From positions 186,001 to 250,000 of the forward strand of contig NZ_JAKZHX010000009.1 of assembly GCF_022568815.1 (NCBI RefSeq): 64,000 nucleotides of DNA, given 5' to 3'. Source of the stretch: Undibacterium paludis. GTDB lineage: Bacteria; Pseudomonadota; Gammaproteobacteria; Burkholderiales; Burkholderiaceae_D. Shown piece after piece: positions 11,082 through 20,714 of the stretch (position 1 is its first letter; every line of letters begins with the position of its first letter). The notes below the pieces were generated by a model. It made no database searches. It saw nothing but the letters and a program-made list of their open reading frames with translations, and was not told where the DNA came from. The position numbers and the translations under genes were made by a program.

Positions 11082-11351
11082 TTACTTACGCAAGCCGAGT
11101 TTTTCGATCAGGGAGCGATAGCGATTCAGGTCTTTACCCTTCAGGTAAGACAACAGACTCTTACGACGGTTAACCATCATGATCAAACCACGGCGGGAGT
11201 GGTGATCTTTGGAATGTGCCTTGAAGTGACCATTAAGGTCATTGATACGTGCAGTCAACAGAGCAACTTGCACTTCAGGAGAGCCTGTGTCATTTTGACC
11301 ACGGGCATTGTCCGCTACGATAGCGGCTTTTGCATTTTTTTCGATAGACAT
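11082..11351 (-). CDS. rpsO: 30S ribosomal protein S15
   Basis: S15 binds 16S rRNA early in assembly of the small subunit. The 89-residue product begins [11 protein letters not shown] and contains [16 protein letters not shown] and [19 protein letters not shown], both family signatures. An open frame continues 21 codons upstream. The ATG at 11351 is chosen because AAGGAA lies 6-8 bases before it and the length then matches the family. Confidence 0.98.
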   Translation of the reverse strand: MSIEKNAKAAIVADNARGQNDTGSPEVQVALLTARINDLNGHFKAHSKDHHSRRGLIMMVNRRKSLLSYLKGKDLNRYRSLIEKLGLRK

Positions 11352-11420
11352 GATTTTCCTTAACATGCGATAACAATAGTAGCCGTATTTACAAAACAGC
11401 AACATAACCATCATTATCGT

Positions 11421-11450
11421 GAAATAACAAATCCCGCCGAAATGACGGGA
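11421..11450 (-). terminator. Possible terminator after leuA
   Basis: A short hairpin (TCCCG...CGGGA) lies about 40 bases beyond the leuA stop and is followed on the minus strand by a broken T-rich run. It is weaker than the other terminators in the window. Confidence 0.5.
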
Positions 11451-11491
11451 CGCGTGACTATAACACCGTTTTACGCCGGAATCAAATCGCT

Positions 11492-13030
11492 TTATATCTG
11501 CGGGTTCAATTTCTCGGTTTTTGATTGCAGCTTGTTCAAGGCTGACAAATAAGCTTTCGCCGAGGCAACAACAATGTCAGGATCGGCACCGACACCATTG
11601 ACGATACGACCCGCTTTGGACAAGCGCATGGTCACCTCACCCTGCGATTGCGTACCCGTCGTAATCGCATTCACAGAGAACAGCAGCAGCTCGGCGCCAC
11701 TCTGCACCTTGGAGTCAATGGCATTGACGATGGCGTCAACAGGGCCATTGCCATTGCCTTCGCAAGTGACTTCCCTGCCTTCCGAGGTGAATACGACCTT
11801 GGCGAAAGGCAACTCACCTGTTTCCGAACGCTGCGACAAAGACACATAATGGAAGGCATCGTTATTGTGGGCGTGCTCTTCATCGGATACCAGGGCCAGA
11901 ATATCTTCATCGAAAATTTCTGCTTTCCTGTCAGCAAGCTCCTTGAATCGTGCAAATGCAGCATTGACTTCCGTTTCCGACTCCAGCTCTATGCCCAGCT
12001 CTTCCAGGCGCTGCTTGAACGCATTTCGACCAGACAATTTGCCAAGCACCAGCTTATTCGCTGTCCAGCCAACATCTTCTGCGCGCATGATTTCATAAGT
12101 ATCACGTGCTTTCAGAATGCCGTCCTGATGGATGCCGGATGCATGGGCAAAGGCATTTGCCCCCACCACCGCCTTGTTGGGTTGCACCGCAAAACCGGTA
12201 ATTTGCGATACCAGTTTGGACGCCGGTACGATCTGGCTGATGTCTATACCCAGTTGCAGGTCGAAATAATCCTTGCGGGTGCGTACCGCCATGACGATCT
12301 CTTCCAGTGCCGTGTTACCGGCACGCTCACCAAGTCCATTGATCGTACATTCAATCTGACGCGCACCGCCTATCATGACGCCAGCCAGGGAATTCGCCAC
12401 CGCCATACCCAGGTCATTGTGGCAATGCACGGACCAGATCGCCTTGTCAGAATTGGGGATGCGTTCACGCAGGGATTTCAGCATATTGCCGTAGAGCTCA
12501 GGCACGGCATAACCAACAGTGTCCGCAAAATTGATGGTGGTTGCGCCTTCCTTGATGACGGCTTCCAGAACGCGACACAAAAAATCCATATCGGAACGAC
12601 TGCCATCCTCAGGGCTGAACTCGACATCATCGGTAAAATTGCGCGCATAACGGACAGCCTGTATGGCCTGCTCCAGCACCTGGTCAGGCGTCATGCGCAA
12701 TTTCTTTTCCATATGCAAGGGAGAAGTCGCAATGAAGGTATGAATACGCTTGCGCTGCGCCGCCTGCAATGCCTCCGCCGCTCTCGCGATGTCGCGGTCA
12801 TTGGCCCGTGACAAAGAGCAAATAGTCGAATCCTTGATGATGGAAGCAATTGCCTTGATCGATTCAAAGTCACCTGGTGAAGCAGCAGCAAAACCCGCCT
12901 CAATCACATCGACTTTCATTCTTTCCAGCTGTTTGGCAATACGGATTTTTTCATCTTTGGTCATGGATGCGCCCGGTGATTGCTCGCCATCACGCAAGGT
13001 TGTGTCGAATATGATGAGTTTGTCGGCCAT
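11492..13030 (-). CDS. leuA: 2-isopropylmalate synthase (LeuA)
   Basis: LeuA condenses acetyl-CoA with 2-oxoisovalerate, the first committed step of leucine synthesis. The N-terminal [16 protein letters not shown] and [16 protein letters not shown] are the metal- and substrate-binding signatures of the DRE-TIM barrel. The C-terminal domain (residues about 390-510) is the leucine-binding regulatory LeuA dimer region. Length is 512 residues. A clear AGGAG precedes the ATG. A leucine-rich leader peptide lies upstream, suggesting attenuation by leucine supply in addition to feedback inhibition. Confidence 0.98.
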   Translation of the reverse strand: MADKLIIFDTTLRDGEQSPGASMTKDEKIRIAKQLERMKVDVIEAGFAAASPGDFESIKAIASIIKDSTICSLSRANDRDIARAAEALQAAQRKRIHTFIATSPLHMEKKLRMTPDQVLEQAIQAVRYARNFTDDVEFSPEDGSRSDMDFLCRVLEAVIKEGATTINFADTVGYAVPELYGNMLKSLRERIPNSDKAIWSVHCHNDLGMAVANSLAGVMIGGARQIECTINGLGERAGNTALEEIVMAVRTRKDYFDLQLGIDISQIVPASKLVSQITGFAVQPNKAVVGANAFAHASGIHQDGILKARDTYEIMRAEDVGWTANKLVLGKLSGRNAFKQRLEELGIELESETEVNAAFARFKELADRKAEIFDEDILALVSDEEHAHNNDAFHYVSLSQRSETGELPFAKVVFTSEGREVTCEGNGNGPVDAIVNAIDSKVQSGAELLLFSVNAITTGTQSQGEVTMRLSKAGRIVNGVGADPDIVVASAKAYLSALNKLQSKTEKLNPQI

Positions 13031-13168
13031 GCTAATACTCCTGAATTGAATTGAAAGACTGATCGTTACTGGAAAATAAAGATAAAGCTTGTTTTGAATA
13101 TTCTCCGGCCTACCCCTGCAAGACGCACATGGGTGGTGAGGCTACTCGAATTGTGGGTATAGGGGGAT

Positions 13169-13267
13169 TTAGCGCGTAACCGCTAGTAGAGACGCCAGCA
13201 ATAGCGATAGCAGACCAGACAGGCCTGCCATAGTGTTTTTTGCTATTGATGTGGATACGAAGTTCAT
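13169..13267 (-). CDS. Candidate leucine leader peptide upstream of leuA
   Basis: This is a 32-codon open frame ending 138 bases before the leuA start codon. Eight leucines fall within residues 16-28 (pattern L-SG-LL-S-LLL-AS-LL), and four of them use the rare codon CTA. That is the expected design of an amino-acid attenuation leader. No Shine-Dalgarno precedes the ATG, but a promoter lies so close that the transcript should start at or within a base or two of it, allowing leaderless translation. No homology is claimed; the call rests on composition, codon choice and position. Confidence 0.7.
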   Translation of the reverse strand: MNFVSTSIAKNTMAGLSGLLSLLLASLLAVTR

Positions 13268-13274
13268 GTCAAAG

Positions 13275-13303
13275 ACTATAAGCGCGAATCGAAAAAAGTG
13301 CAA
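13275..13303 (-). promoter_or_regulatory. Predicted sigma-70 promoter of the leader-leuA transcript
   Basis: A minus-strand -35 box TTGCAC (13298-13303) and -10 box TATAGT (13275-13280) are separated by exactly 17 bases. Seven bases separate the -10 box from the leader ATG, so the start of transcription should fall at or next to that ATG. Confidence 0.7.
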
Positions 13304-13340
13304 GAATTTATAGCAGGAAAATCCCGTTTTTCTCCGGCGT

Positions 13341-13381
13341 AAAAACAAAAAAGCCGCCATACATTTTCCGTAAGGCGGCTT
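13341..13381 (-). terminator. Terminator after pssA
   Basis: The inverted repeat AAGCCGCC...GGCGGCTT with a 15-base loop is followed on the minus strand by a T-rich tract. It separates pssA from the leuA leader promoter, so leuA is transcribed independently. Confidence 0.88.
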
Positions 13382-13430
13382 CCGTTCAAAAATTCCGAAT
13401 TTAATCTGGTGATGTGCGCTACACACAGCA

Positions 13431-14294
13431 TCATTTCTCGTCGTGCGGCTCAACACTGGTTTGCACTATGCTGACCGGCCTGCCCTTGCGCCAGCGCCAC
13501 AGCAAAACAATATAGCCGGACAGGCCATATAAGACGAATAGCCCAAACAAGACCTTTGGCGGATCACTGACCACAGCCACATAAGCCAGGACAATCAGAA
13601 ACGGTGCAATAAAAGGAACAGACCGACGCAAATTGACATCTTTAAAACTGTAGAAAGGCACATTTGTCACCATGGTCAGTCCGGCAAACAAGGTAATACT
13701 CCAGGTGCTCCAGCTTAGTTCACGCCCGAGAAAATGCAGATCTTCCATCAACAACACAAAACCAGCAACCAGGGCTGCTGCCGCAGGACTCGGCAAACCC
13801 TGGAAATAACGTTTGTCCACCACACCTATATTGGTATTGAAACGCGCCAGACGCAGAGCAGCGCCGGCGCAATAGACAAAAGCCGCCAGCCAACCCAGTT
13901 TTCCCATGCCTTTGAGCGACCACTCATAAGCGACGAGTGCCGGTGCCGCGCCAAAAGAAATCATGTCGGACAAACTGTCATATTGCGCACCAAATTCACT
14001 TTGGGTATTCGTCATACGCGCCACCCTGCCATCAAGACTGTCGAGCACCATGGCAACAAATATCGCCAGCGCGGACTGATCAAAACGCTGGTTCATTGCC
14101 ATGACGATGGCGTAAAAGCCGCAAAACAGAGCTGCGGTAGTAAATGCATTTGGCAACAGATAAATACCACGCCGGGGCTTGGCCGGCACCTGCAAATCAT
14201 TTCCCTCGCGCGCTGTAGTCTGCTGACTTTTGCGCATGCTCTTGGGGAAAAGCTTGAAACTGCCTTTGGGCTTTCGTTTTAGTATAGGTGCCAT
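13431..14294 (-). CDS. pssA: CDP-diacylglycerol--serine O-phosphatidyltransferase (PssA)
   Basis: This membrane enzyme makes phosphatidylserine from CDP-diacylglycerol and L-serine. The CDP-alcohol phosphotransferase signature D-G-x2-A-R-x8-G-x3-D-x3-D is intact in DGRVARMTNTQSEFGAQYDS near residues 88-107. Several hydrophobic helices follow (about 6-8). The product is 287 residues. An internal methionine at residue 19 (MRKSQQ) is an alternative start. No psd gene is next to it, although psd often accompanies pssA in related genomes. Confidence 0.95.
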   Translation of the reverse strand: MAPILKRKPKGSFKLFPKSMRKSQQTTAREGNDLQVPAKPRRGIYLLPNAFTTAALFCGFYAIVMAMNQRFDQSALAIFVAMVLDSLDGRVARMTNTQSEFGAQYDSLSDMISFGAAPALVAYEWSLKGMGKLGWLAAFVYCAGAALRLARFNTNIGVVDKRYFQGLPSPAAAALVAGFVLLMEDLHFLGRELSWSTWSITLFAGLTMVTNVPFYSFKDVNLRRSVPFIAPFLIVLAYVAVVSDPPKVLFGLFVLYGLSGYIVLLWRWRKGRPVSIVQTSVEPHDEK

Positions 14295-14480
14295 TCTTAC
14301 ATTCGAAATTTGTAAAATACCTCTTGCCTGAACAAGATCTGAAAAGTGCGCGAAGTATAACGCCTATCATTACCAATGAAAACAAGCACGCAGATGCCCA
14401 CTCCCGCATGTTTATCTATGCAATATACATTTCAAATCGTATTTGTCCGACCTTTTCGTACTCAAACCTGGCACGAACAA

Positions 14481-14936
14481 TCAGACCGGACCTTCCGCAG
14501 TATCGGTGAGAGATGCAAGCAATGCATTAAGCCAGCGTCTGGCTTCGTCGATTTCATAAAAGAAGCCGTATGCACAAACCCCTTCATAAATACGCTGAAA
14601 CTGCGATTCAATCACACCCCGCCCCGCGACGTCAGCGGCGGCAACCACCACATTGGCAACACACCCCAGATTTTGCGCGCCGTTAGCAGTAATTTCTGCC
14701 AGAACCTCCATCCCCTCCGGCGTACTCAGCATTGAACCTTTGATAAGAGCAAGCCCCGCCCAGGGGCCGTCCGGCATAAGCTGCAGTGAATAGGGGCGTA
14801 CCTCTGCAGCCCAACGTCTGACCAATTCCACATTCCAGGGGCCCTGCACCTCCGTCACCAGGATACGGCCATCGAGATAAAGGCGAAACTGTCCGTGGGG
14901 TGGAAAAGCGCTATCAATTTCTGCTTGCTCTTTCAT
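14481..14936 (-). CDS. Hypothetical protein with possible STAS/SpoIIAA-like fold
   Basis: This soluble 151-residue protein has no signal peptide or membrane segment. The pattern of a short N-terminal strand (FRLYLDGRILVTEVQGPW), an amphipathic helix and a second strand segment (GLALIKGSML) loosely resembles SpoIIAA-like/STAS proteins, but I see no decisive motif. It lies alone on the minus strand between ilvC and pssA. It has no obvious Shine-Dalgarno, but its composition resembles that of its neighbours. Confidence 0.7.
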   Translation of the reverse strand: MKEQAEIDSAFPPHGQFRLYLDGRILVTEVQGPWNVELVRRWAAEVRPYSLQLMPDGPWAGLALIKGSMLSTPEGMEVLAEITANGAQNLGCVANVVVAAADVAGRGVIESQFQRIYEGVCAYGFFYEIDEARRWLNALLASLTDTAEGPV

Positions 14937-15055
14937 TAATCAAATCCAGCTTATGGCTATTCAGAAGATTCTAATCCAGATAGCTGTCTGTCGCGCACCT
15001 CATTATTGCATTATAAAAATGAAATTCTGCCTTCCTACTTTGCCGAACACGTATA

Positions 15056-15091
15056 AAAACAAAAAAAGTCGCCCAAATGGACGACTTTTTA
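15056..15091 (-). terminator. Terminator after ilvC
   Basis: A hairpin with arms AAAAGTCG and CGACTTTT, read on the minus strand, is followed by a long T run. It lies about 60 bases beyond the ilvC stop and ends the ilvIHC transcript. Confidence 0.85.
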
Positions 15092-15150
15092 GCCTTGGGG
15101 CAGCCTTCGCCTGCAAACGCAGGCTGGATGACGCCCGGCGATCTTACAGA

Positions 15151-16182
<1,032 letters not shown>

Positions 16183-16224
16183 TTAAGTATTTTTGCAGGG
16201 GGGCGTATGCCTGAAACTATTTTT

Positions 16225-16716
16225 TTAAACCTTGAGGATGCGTTCACCGCGTCCTATGCCTGAACCACCGGTACGTACCGTTTCCAGAATTGCCGCACGG
16301 TCGATTGAGTCTATGAAGGCGTCCAATTTACCTTTATTGCCAGTCAATTCTATGGTGTAGGTTTTTTCGGTGACATCAATGATGCGGCCACGGAAAATAT
16401 CTGCGGTGCGCTTCATTTCTTCACGCTCCTTGCCAACCGCTCTTACTTTGATCAGCATCAGTTCGCGTTCTATGTGCGCGCCCTCGGTCAGGTCAACCAC
16501 CTTGACGACTTCAATCAGGCGGTTCAAATGCTTGGTGATCTGCTCAATGATGTCGTCTGAACCTGTTGTGACAATCGTCATACGGGACAAGGTTGCATCT
16601 TCAGTTGGTGCTACGGTCAGCGTTTCAATGTTATAACCACGGGCAGAGAACAAACCAACCACACGGGACAAGGCACCGGCTTCATTTTCAAGAAGGATGG
16701 AAATAATATGTCTCAT
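16225..16716 (-). CDS. ilvH: Acetolactate synthase small subunit (IlvH)
   Basis: This is the regulatory subunit that confers valine feedback inhibition on acetolactate synthase. The N-terminal ACT domain begins RHIISILLENEAGALSRVVGLFSARGYNIETL. The C-terminal half matches the ALS_ss C-terminal domain. Length is 163 residues. Its ATG overlaps the ilvI stop codon by one base (TAATG), so the two subunits are translationally coupled. Confidence 0.97.
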   Translation of the reverse strand: MRHIISILLENEAGALSRVVGLFSARGYNIETLTVAPTEDATLSRMTIVTTGSDDIIEQITKHLNRLIEVVKVVDLTEGAHIERELMLIKVRAVGKEREEMKRTADIFRGRIIDVTEKTYTIELTGNKGKLDAFIDSIDRAAILETVRTGGSGIGRGERILKV

Positions 16717-18431
16717 TACAGATCCTCCGAACCAAGCAACATTTCAGTCAGGCCTTTACCGGCTTTCACCATGGGCCAGACGTTTTCGGTTTGATCCGTG
16801 ATGAAGTTCATGAATACCAGTCTGTCTTTCATACCAAAGGCTTCACGCACAGCACCATCCACGTCTGCCGGGTTTTCTATCTTCATGCCGACGTGGCCAT
16901 AGGCTTCCACCAGTTTGGTGAAGTCAGGCAAAGAATCCATGTAAGACTCTGAATAACGTGAACCATAATCAATCTGCTGCCACTGTCTGACCATGCCAAG
17001 GAAGCGGTTGTTCAACAAAATGATTTTGGGTGTCAGGTGATACTGTTTGCAGGTTGCCAGTTCCTGTATACACATCTGTATCGAGGCTTCGCCAGTGATG
17101 CAGGCCACCGTCGCATCAGGGTTAGCCATCTGCACACCCATGGCGTATGGCAAACCCACACCCATGGTGCCCAGGCCACCGGAATTGATCCAGCGACGTG
17201 GTTTATCAAAACGGTAGTACTGGGCAGCCCACATCTGGTGCTGACCCACGTCAGAGGTGACGAAGGCATCCCCTTTCGTCACTTCCCAGACTTTTTCAAC
17301 CACGGATTGCGGCTTGATGACTTCATTCGAAGTCGGGTATTTCAGGCATTCACGACCACGCCATTCATTGACCTGCTTCCACCAGGCTGCCAGCGCCTTG
17401 GCGTCCGGGCGCGTCTCAATGGCGCTCAGTTGCGACAGCATTTCCTGCAACACGTCCTTGACATTGCCAACAATAGGAATATCGACCTTGACACGCTTGG
17501 AAATCGATGAAGGATCAATATCAATATGAATGATCTTGCGCGGATGCGAAGCAAAATGCTTGGGGTTGCCAATCACACGATCATCAAAACGTGCACCTAT
17601 GGCGATCAGCACGTCACAGTGTTGCATGGCCATGTTAGCTTCGTAAGTACCATGCATGCCCGGCATACCGACAAATTTTTCGTCGCTGGCACGATAGGCA
17701 CCGAGACCCATCAAGGTATTGGTGCAGGGAAAACCCAGCATATCGACCAGCTTGTTCAACTCTGGCGATGCCTGCGCCAGAATGACGCCACCGCCGGTGT
17801 AAATCATGGGTCTTTCAGCCTGCAACAACAGCTGCACGGCTTTGCGAATTTGTCCCGCATGTCCTTTGTCGACCGGCTTGTAAGAGCGCATTTCGACAGT
17901 TTTAGGGTAACTGTAGGTGGTTTTGTGCATGCTGATATCTTTAGGGATATCCACCAGCACAGGGCCAGGACGACCGGTAGTCGCGATAAAAAACGCTTTC
18001 TTGATCGTCTCAGCCAGATCCCTGACATCTTTCACCAGGAAATTGTGTTTGACGCAGGGACGGGTAATACCAACAGTATCGCACTCCTGGAAGGCATCCT
18101 GGCCGATAACGGCACTTGGCACCTGCCCGGAAATGATGACCATTGGAATGGAATCCATATAAGCCGTTGCCAGACCGGTTACCGCATTGGTCACACCGGG
18201 CCCGGAAGTGACCAGAGCCACGCCGACTTTATTGGAAGAACGGGAATACGCATCAGCAGCATGAACTGCCGCCTGCTCATGACGAACCAGGATGTGCTGA
18301 AACTTGTCCTGATTGAAAATCGCATCATAGATATAGAGTACGGCACCGCCCGGATATCCGAACACATGCTCAACACCCTCTTCGGCAAGACACTTGACCA
18401 GTATCTCTGCGCCTGTAAATTCTGAACTCAT
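16716..18431 (-). CDS. ilvI: Acetolactate synthase large subunit (IlvI/IlvB)
   Basis: This is the thiamine-diphosphate-dependent catalytic subunit that starts valine, leucine and isoleucine synthesis. The catalytic glutamate lies in RHEQAAVHAADAYSR near residue 51. The FAD-binding middle domain is present, and the ThDP domain spans residues about 400-530. The product is 571 residues. GAAAGGA stands before the ATG. The 5' region is long (over 300 bases) and contains paired hairpin/repeat elements that could be regulatory. Confidence 0.97.
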   Translation of the reverse strand: MSSEFTGAEILVKCLAEEGVEHVFGYPGGAVLYIYDAIFNQDKFQHILVRHEQAAVHAADAYSRSSNKVGVALVTSGPGVTNAVTGLATAYMDSIPMVIISGQVPSAVIGQDAFQECDTVGITRPCVKHNFLVKDVRDLAETIKKAFFIATTGRPGPVLVDIPKDISMHKTTYSYPKTVEMRSYKPVDKGHAGQIRKAVQLLLQAERPMIYTGGGVILAQASPELNKLVDMLGFPCTNTLMGLGAYRASDEKFVGMPGMHGTYEANMAMQHCDVLIAIGARFDDRVIGNPKHFASHPRKIIHIDIDPSSISKRVKVDIPIVGNVKDVLQEMLSQLSAIETRPDAKALAAWWKQVNEWRGRECLKYPTSNEVIKPQSVVEKVWEVTKGDAFVTSDVGQHQMWAAQYYRFDKPRRWINSGGLGTMGVGLPYAMGVQMANPDATVACITGEASIQMCIQELATCKQYHLTPKIILLNNRFLGMVRQWQQIDYGSRYSESYMDSLPDFTKLVEAYGHVGMKIENPADVDGAVREAFGMKDRLVFMNFITDQTENVWPMVKAGKGLTEMLLGSEDL

Positions 18432-18996
18432 CTTGTTGTCCTTTCAAGGTCCATAGGAGATTGATCGGATGTTCTTTCCTGGCGAAATCGACATGCAAAT
18501 ACTGTAAGCGGATATCCCTTTACGTGCGTTCACGTTCCCCTTTACACATCCGTTGGATATGGTGCCAGGCAAGGCTTAGTGCACTCGTTCAATCAGTGTT
18601 CAGGCTTTACAACGACGACTTCTCACGCTTGTGGCATGGGTCAGAACAAACAGCTTCTTAAAGCGAACCTGTTGGTGACAGCATTGTGGGCTGCTCCATG
18701 CAGGTATTTTATGCCCCGAGATTTTGGAGCGGACTCACAAGGTACTGCGTCGCAGCATTTTGGTCAAGGAAAATTCTATAAGAATAGAAAGTTTTCACCT
18801 GACATTTCATCTGCCCTCACTTTTCGCTCATCCTGCAGGCACCCTAGTTTGTTACAAAATGACAAGAAATGACAAAATTCAGGACACAAGCGCGTATTTT
18901 TGCTAGCATGTGCGCAATTTTGAGCTTAGGCCGCCTCCTTGAAAAGACCAATCCAACAAGGAAAACAGCACCTGCTCCATAACGCAACTGCCAAAG
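18432..18996. promoter_or_regulatory. Divergent intergenic region between ilvI and the ECF sigma gene
   Basis: This 565-base stretch has no convincing gene. On the minus strand it holds a possible ilvI promoter (TTGACC, 17 bases, TACCTT; about 18739-18767), and nearer ilvI a pair of small hairpins each followed by TAAAGGG (18516-18560). An imperfect palindrome lies at 18769-18796. No leader peptide rich in Ile, Leu or Val was found on the ilvI side. Confidence 0.5.
18516..18560 (-). promoter_or_regulatory. Tandem hairpin/repeat element in the ilvI leader
   Basis: On the minus strand two hairpins occur in tandem. The first has arms CATATCC and GGATGTG around AAC, the second has arms CGTG and CACG around AACG. 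Each is followed by TAAAGGG. The repetition suggests a regulatory RNA element. I cannot match it to a named family by eye. Confidence 0.4.
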
Positions 18997-19569
18997 ATGG
19001 CCACAGATAAAGAACTATCCAGCTTTTTGGAAGGCGTAGAACGCCGCGCTTTCAAACATGCTGTCTACACGGTACGCAATGAAGAGTCTGCTCTGGATAT
19101 TGTCCAGGAAGCAATGATCAAGCTCGCCGAAAAATATGGTGACAAGCCGGCGGCAGAGCTGCCCATGCTGTTCCAGCGCATCTTGCAAAACACCATACTT
19201 GATTTTTTCCGCAGGGAAAAAGTACGCAATACCTGGGTCAGCCTGTTTTCCAGCATTACACCATCCAATAACCAGGATGATGACAATTTTGACTTATTGG
19301 AAAGCTATGCTGCCGAAGAAGGCAGTGAAGCCGCAGAATCAAGTGCAGACAAGATAGAACGCGAGCAGGTTTTGATCATCATTGATGAAGAAATAAAAAA
19401 GCTTCCCGCGCGTCAACGGGAAGCCTTCCTCATGCGTTATTGGGAAGACATGGATGTAGCGGAAACCGCCGCTGCAATGGGTTGTTCGGAAGGCAGTGTC
19501 AAAACTCACTGTTCAAGAGCAACGCATGCACTTGCCGTCACGCTCAAGGCTAAAGGAATTCACCTATGA
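18997..19569 (+). CDS. RNA polymerase ECF-family sigma factor
   Basis: This 190-residue extracytoplasmic-function-type sigma factor has region 2 in residues about 15-75 (DIVQEAMIKLAEKYG, then LFQRILQNTILDFFRREK) and region 4 in residues about 130-185 (LPARQREAFLMRYWEDMDVAETAAAMGCSEGSVKTHCSRA). An acidic linker lies between them. It overlaps the next gene by four bases (ATGA), and all four genes to 21233 lie on one strand with minimal gaps. The stimulus is not evident. Confidence 0.92.
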   Translation: MATDKELSSFLEGVERRAFKHAVYTVRNEESALDIVQEAMIKLAEKYGDKPAAELPMLFQRILQNTILDFFRREKVRNTWVSLFSSITPSNNQDDDNFDLLESYAAEEGSEAAESSADKIEREQVLIIIDEEIKKLPARQREAFLMRYWEDMDVAETAAAMGCSEGSVKTHCSRATHALAVTLKAKGIHL

Positions 19570-19982
19570 ACTATTCAAAAGAAGCGAAAGACCTTGAATT
19601 TGCTTACAAGGTCAGGCGAGCGCTGAATGAGTCGGCAGAAAACCTGCCTGCCCCTACACTGGACAGGTTGGCACAGGCCCGCAAAATGGCAATGGCTCGC
19701 AAGAAACAAGAAGCACCGGCAGCAGTCAGGGTAGTCAGCAACATGCTTGCTGGCAATACCGGTTTTTCCTTCCAGGGGCCTGGCTCGTGGATGGGCAAGC
19801 TGGGCATCGCCCTGCCCTTGCTGGTATTGGTGGTTGGCCTGCTGGGCATCTACGAGTACGAACAACAGCAAAACATTAACGAACTGGCCGATATCGATAC
19901 CGCCGTTTTAGTTGACGAATTGCCACCAGCTGCTTATGTTGATACCGGGTTCAGTGCTTATTTGAACAAAACAGAGGAGTAG
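19566..19982 (+). CDS. DUF3619-family single-span membrane protein (candidate anti-sigma partner)
   Basis: This 138-residue protein has a soluble N-terminal part of about 75 residues, one hydrophobic segment (about 79-96, IALPLLVLVVGLLGIYEYE) and a short C-terminal part. The architecture and position directly after an ECF sigma gene, with start and stop overlapping, are those of many anti-sigma factors. The DUF3619 assignment is from memory of betaproteobacterial gene order. Anti-sigma function is inference. Confidence 0.8.
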   Translation: MNYSKEAKDLEFAYKVRRALNESAENLPAPTLDRLAQARKMAMARKKQEAPAAVRVVSNMLAGNTGFSFQGPGSWMGKLGIALPLLVLVVGLLGIYEYEQQQNINELADIDTAVLVDELPPAAYVDTGFSAYLNKTEE

Positions 19983-19984
19983 TA

Positions 19985-20710
19985 GTGACGTTAGCGTTAA
20001 TACCGAAGTCCAGTCGCCTGAAGTCAAGTCGTCTATCTATTATCGCCCTCACAATACCGCTGGTTTTCACCAGCGGTATTGCCGTTCCTGCCTATGCCGT
20101 CCAGGCATCGGCAAAACCCTTAAGCAGCCTGCTTGGCGTCAGCACTGTCAGCAAGCCGACCTGGAATGAACTTACTCCTGCACAGAAACAGGTCCTTGCC
20201 CCATTGAGTCCGGATTGGGACAAAATGTCAGAGCTGGGCAAGAAAAAATGGCTGGAAATCGCCAACCGCTATCCGACCATGAAGCCTGACGAACAAGCCA
20301 GGCTACAGGAACGCATGCGCGACTGGGTGAAATTGACGCCCGAACAGCGTATGGCCGCCCGTGAAAACTATGCAAAATCGAACCAGTTGAAGCCTGAGCA
20401 CAAATCAGCACAGTGGCAGCAATACCAGCAACTGAGCGAAGAAGAGAAAAAGCGCCTGGCGGCAGAGAATGAAAAAAAGAAAAGTGTCACCAATCTGCCA
20501 TCCGATGCACTGAAAAATCCAAAAATCCTGGCACCCATCAAAGTAGGGCCCAAGCCGGCGAGCACGCCACTGCCCGTAATTACAATAGTTACACCACCAG
20601 CTGCAGTTACTCCTGCTGCAGCATCGGCAGCCGTATCCACAACTCCGCCACCCAATACGGCCGATACAACGACTGCCAGCAACCCTGCCCAACAAGGCTC
20701 AAGCAAGTAA
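19985..20710 (+). CDS. DUF3106-family exported protein
   Basis: The start is a GTG two bases after the preceding stop. A signal-peptide-like hydrophobic stretch (residues about 20-38, cleavage after AYA) is followed by repeated W-x-x-L/K-T/S-P-E-x-R segments (ELTPAQKQVL, KLTPEQRMAARENYAK, QLSEEEKKRL) typical of DUF3106. The tail is rich in Ala, Thr and Pro. It is probably a periplasmic protein whose level is set by the sigma factor operon. Confidence 0.82.
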   Translation: MTLALIPKSSRLKSSRLSIIALTIPLVFTSGIAVPAYAVQASAKPLSSLLGVSTVSKPTWNELTPAQKQVLAPLSPDWDKMSELGKKKWLEIANRYPTMKPDEQARLQERMRDWVKLTPEQRMAARENYAKSNQLKPEHKSAQWQQYQQLSEEEKKRLAAENEKKKSVTNLPSDALKNPKILAPIKVGPKPASTPLPVITIVTPPAAVTPAAASAAVSTTPPPNTADTTTASNPAQQGSSK

Positions 20711-20714
20711 ATCT

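Noticed and set aside
11648-12811. 387-residue open frame on the plus strand
   Set aside because: It is antisense to leuA, which is intact.
13169-13456. 95-residue frame that includes the leucine-rich peptide
   Set aside because: The upstream part runs through the pssA terminator and lies before the promoter at 13275-13303. Only the 32-codon part from 13267 is kept.
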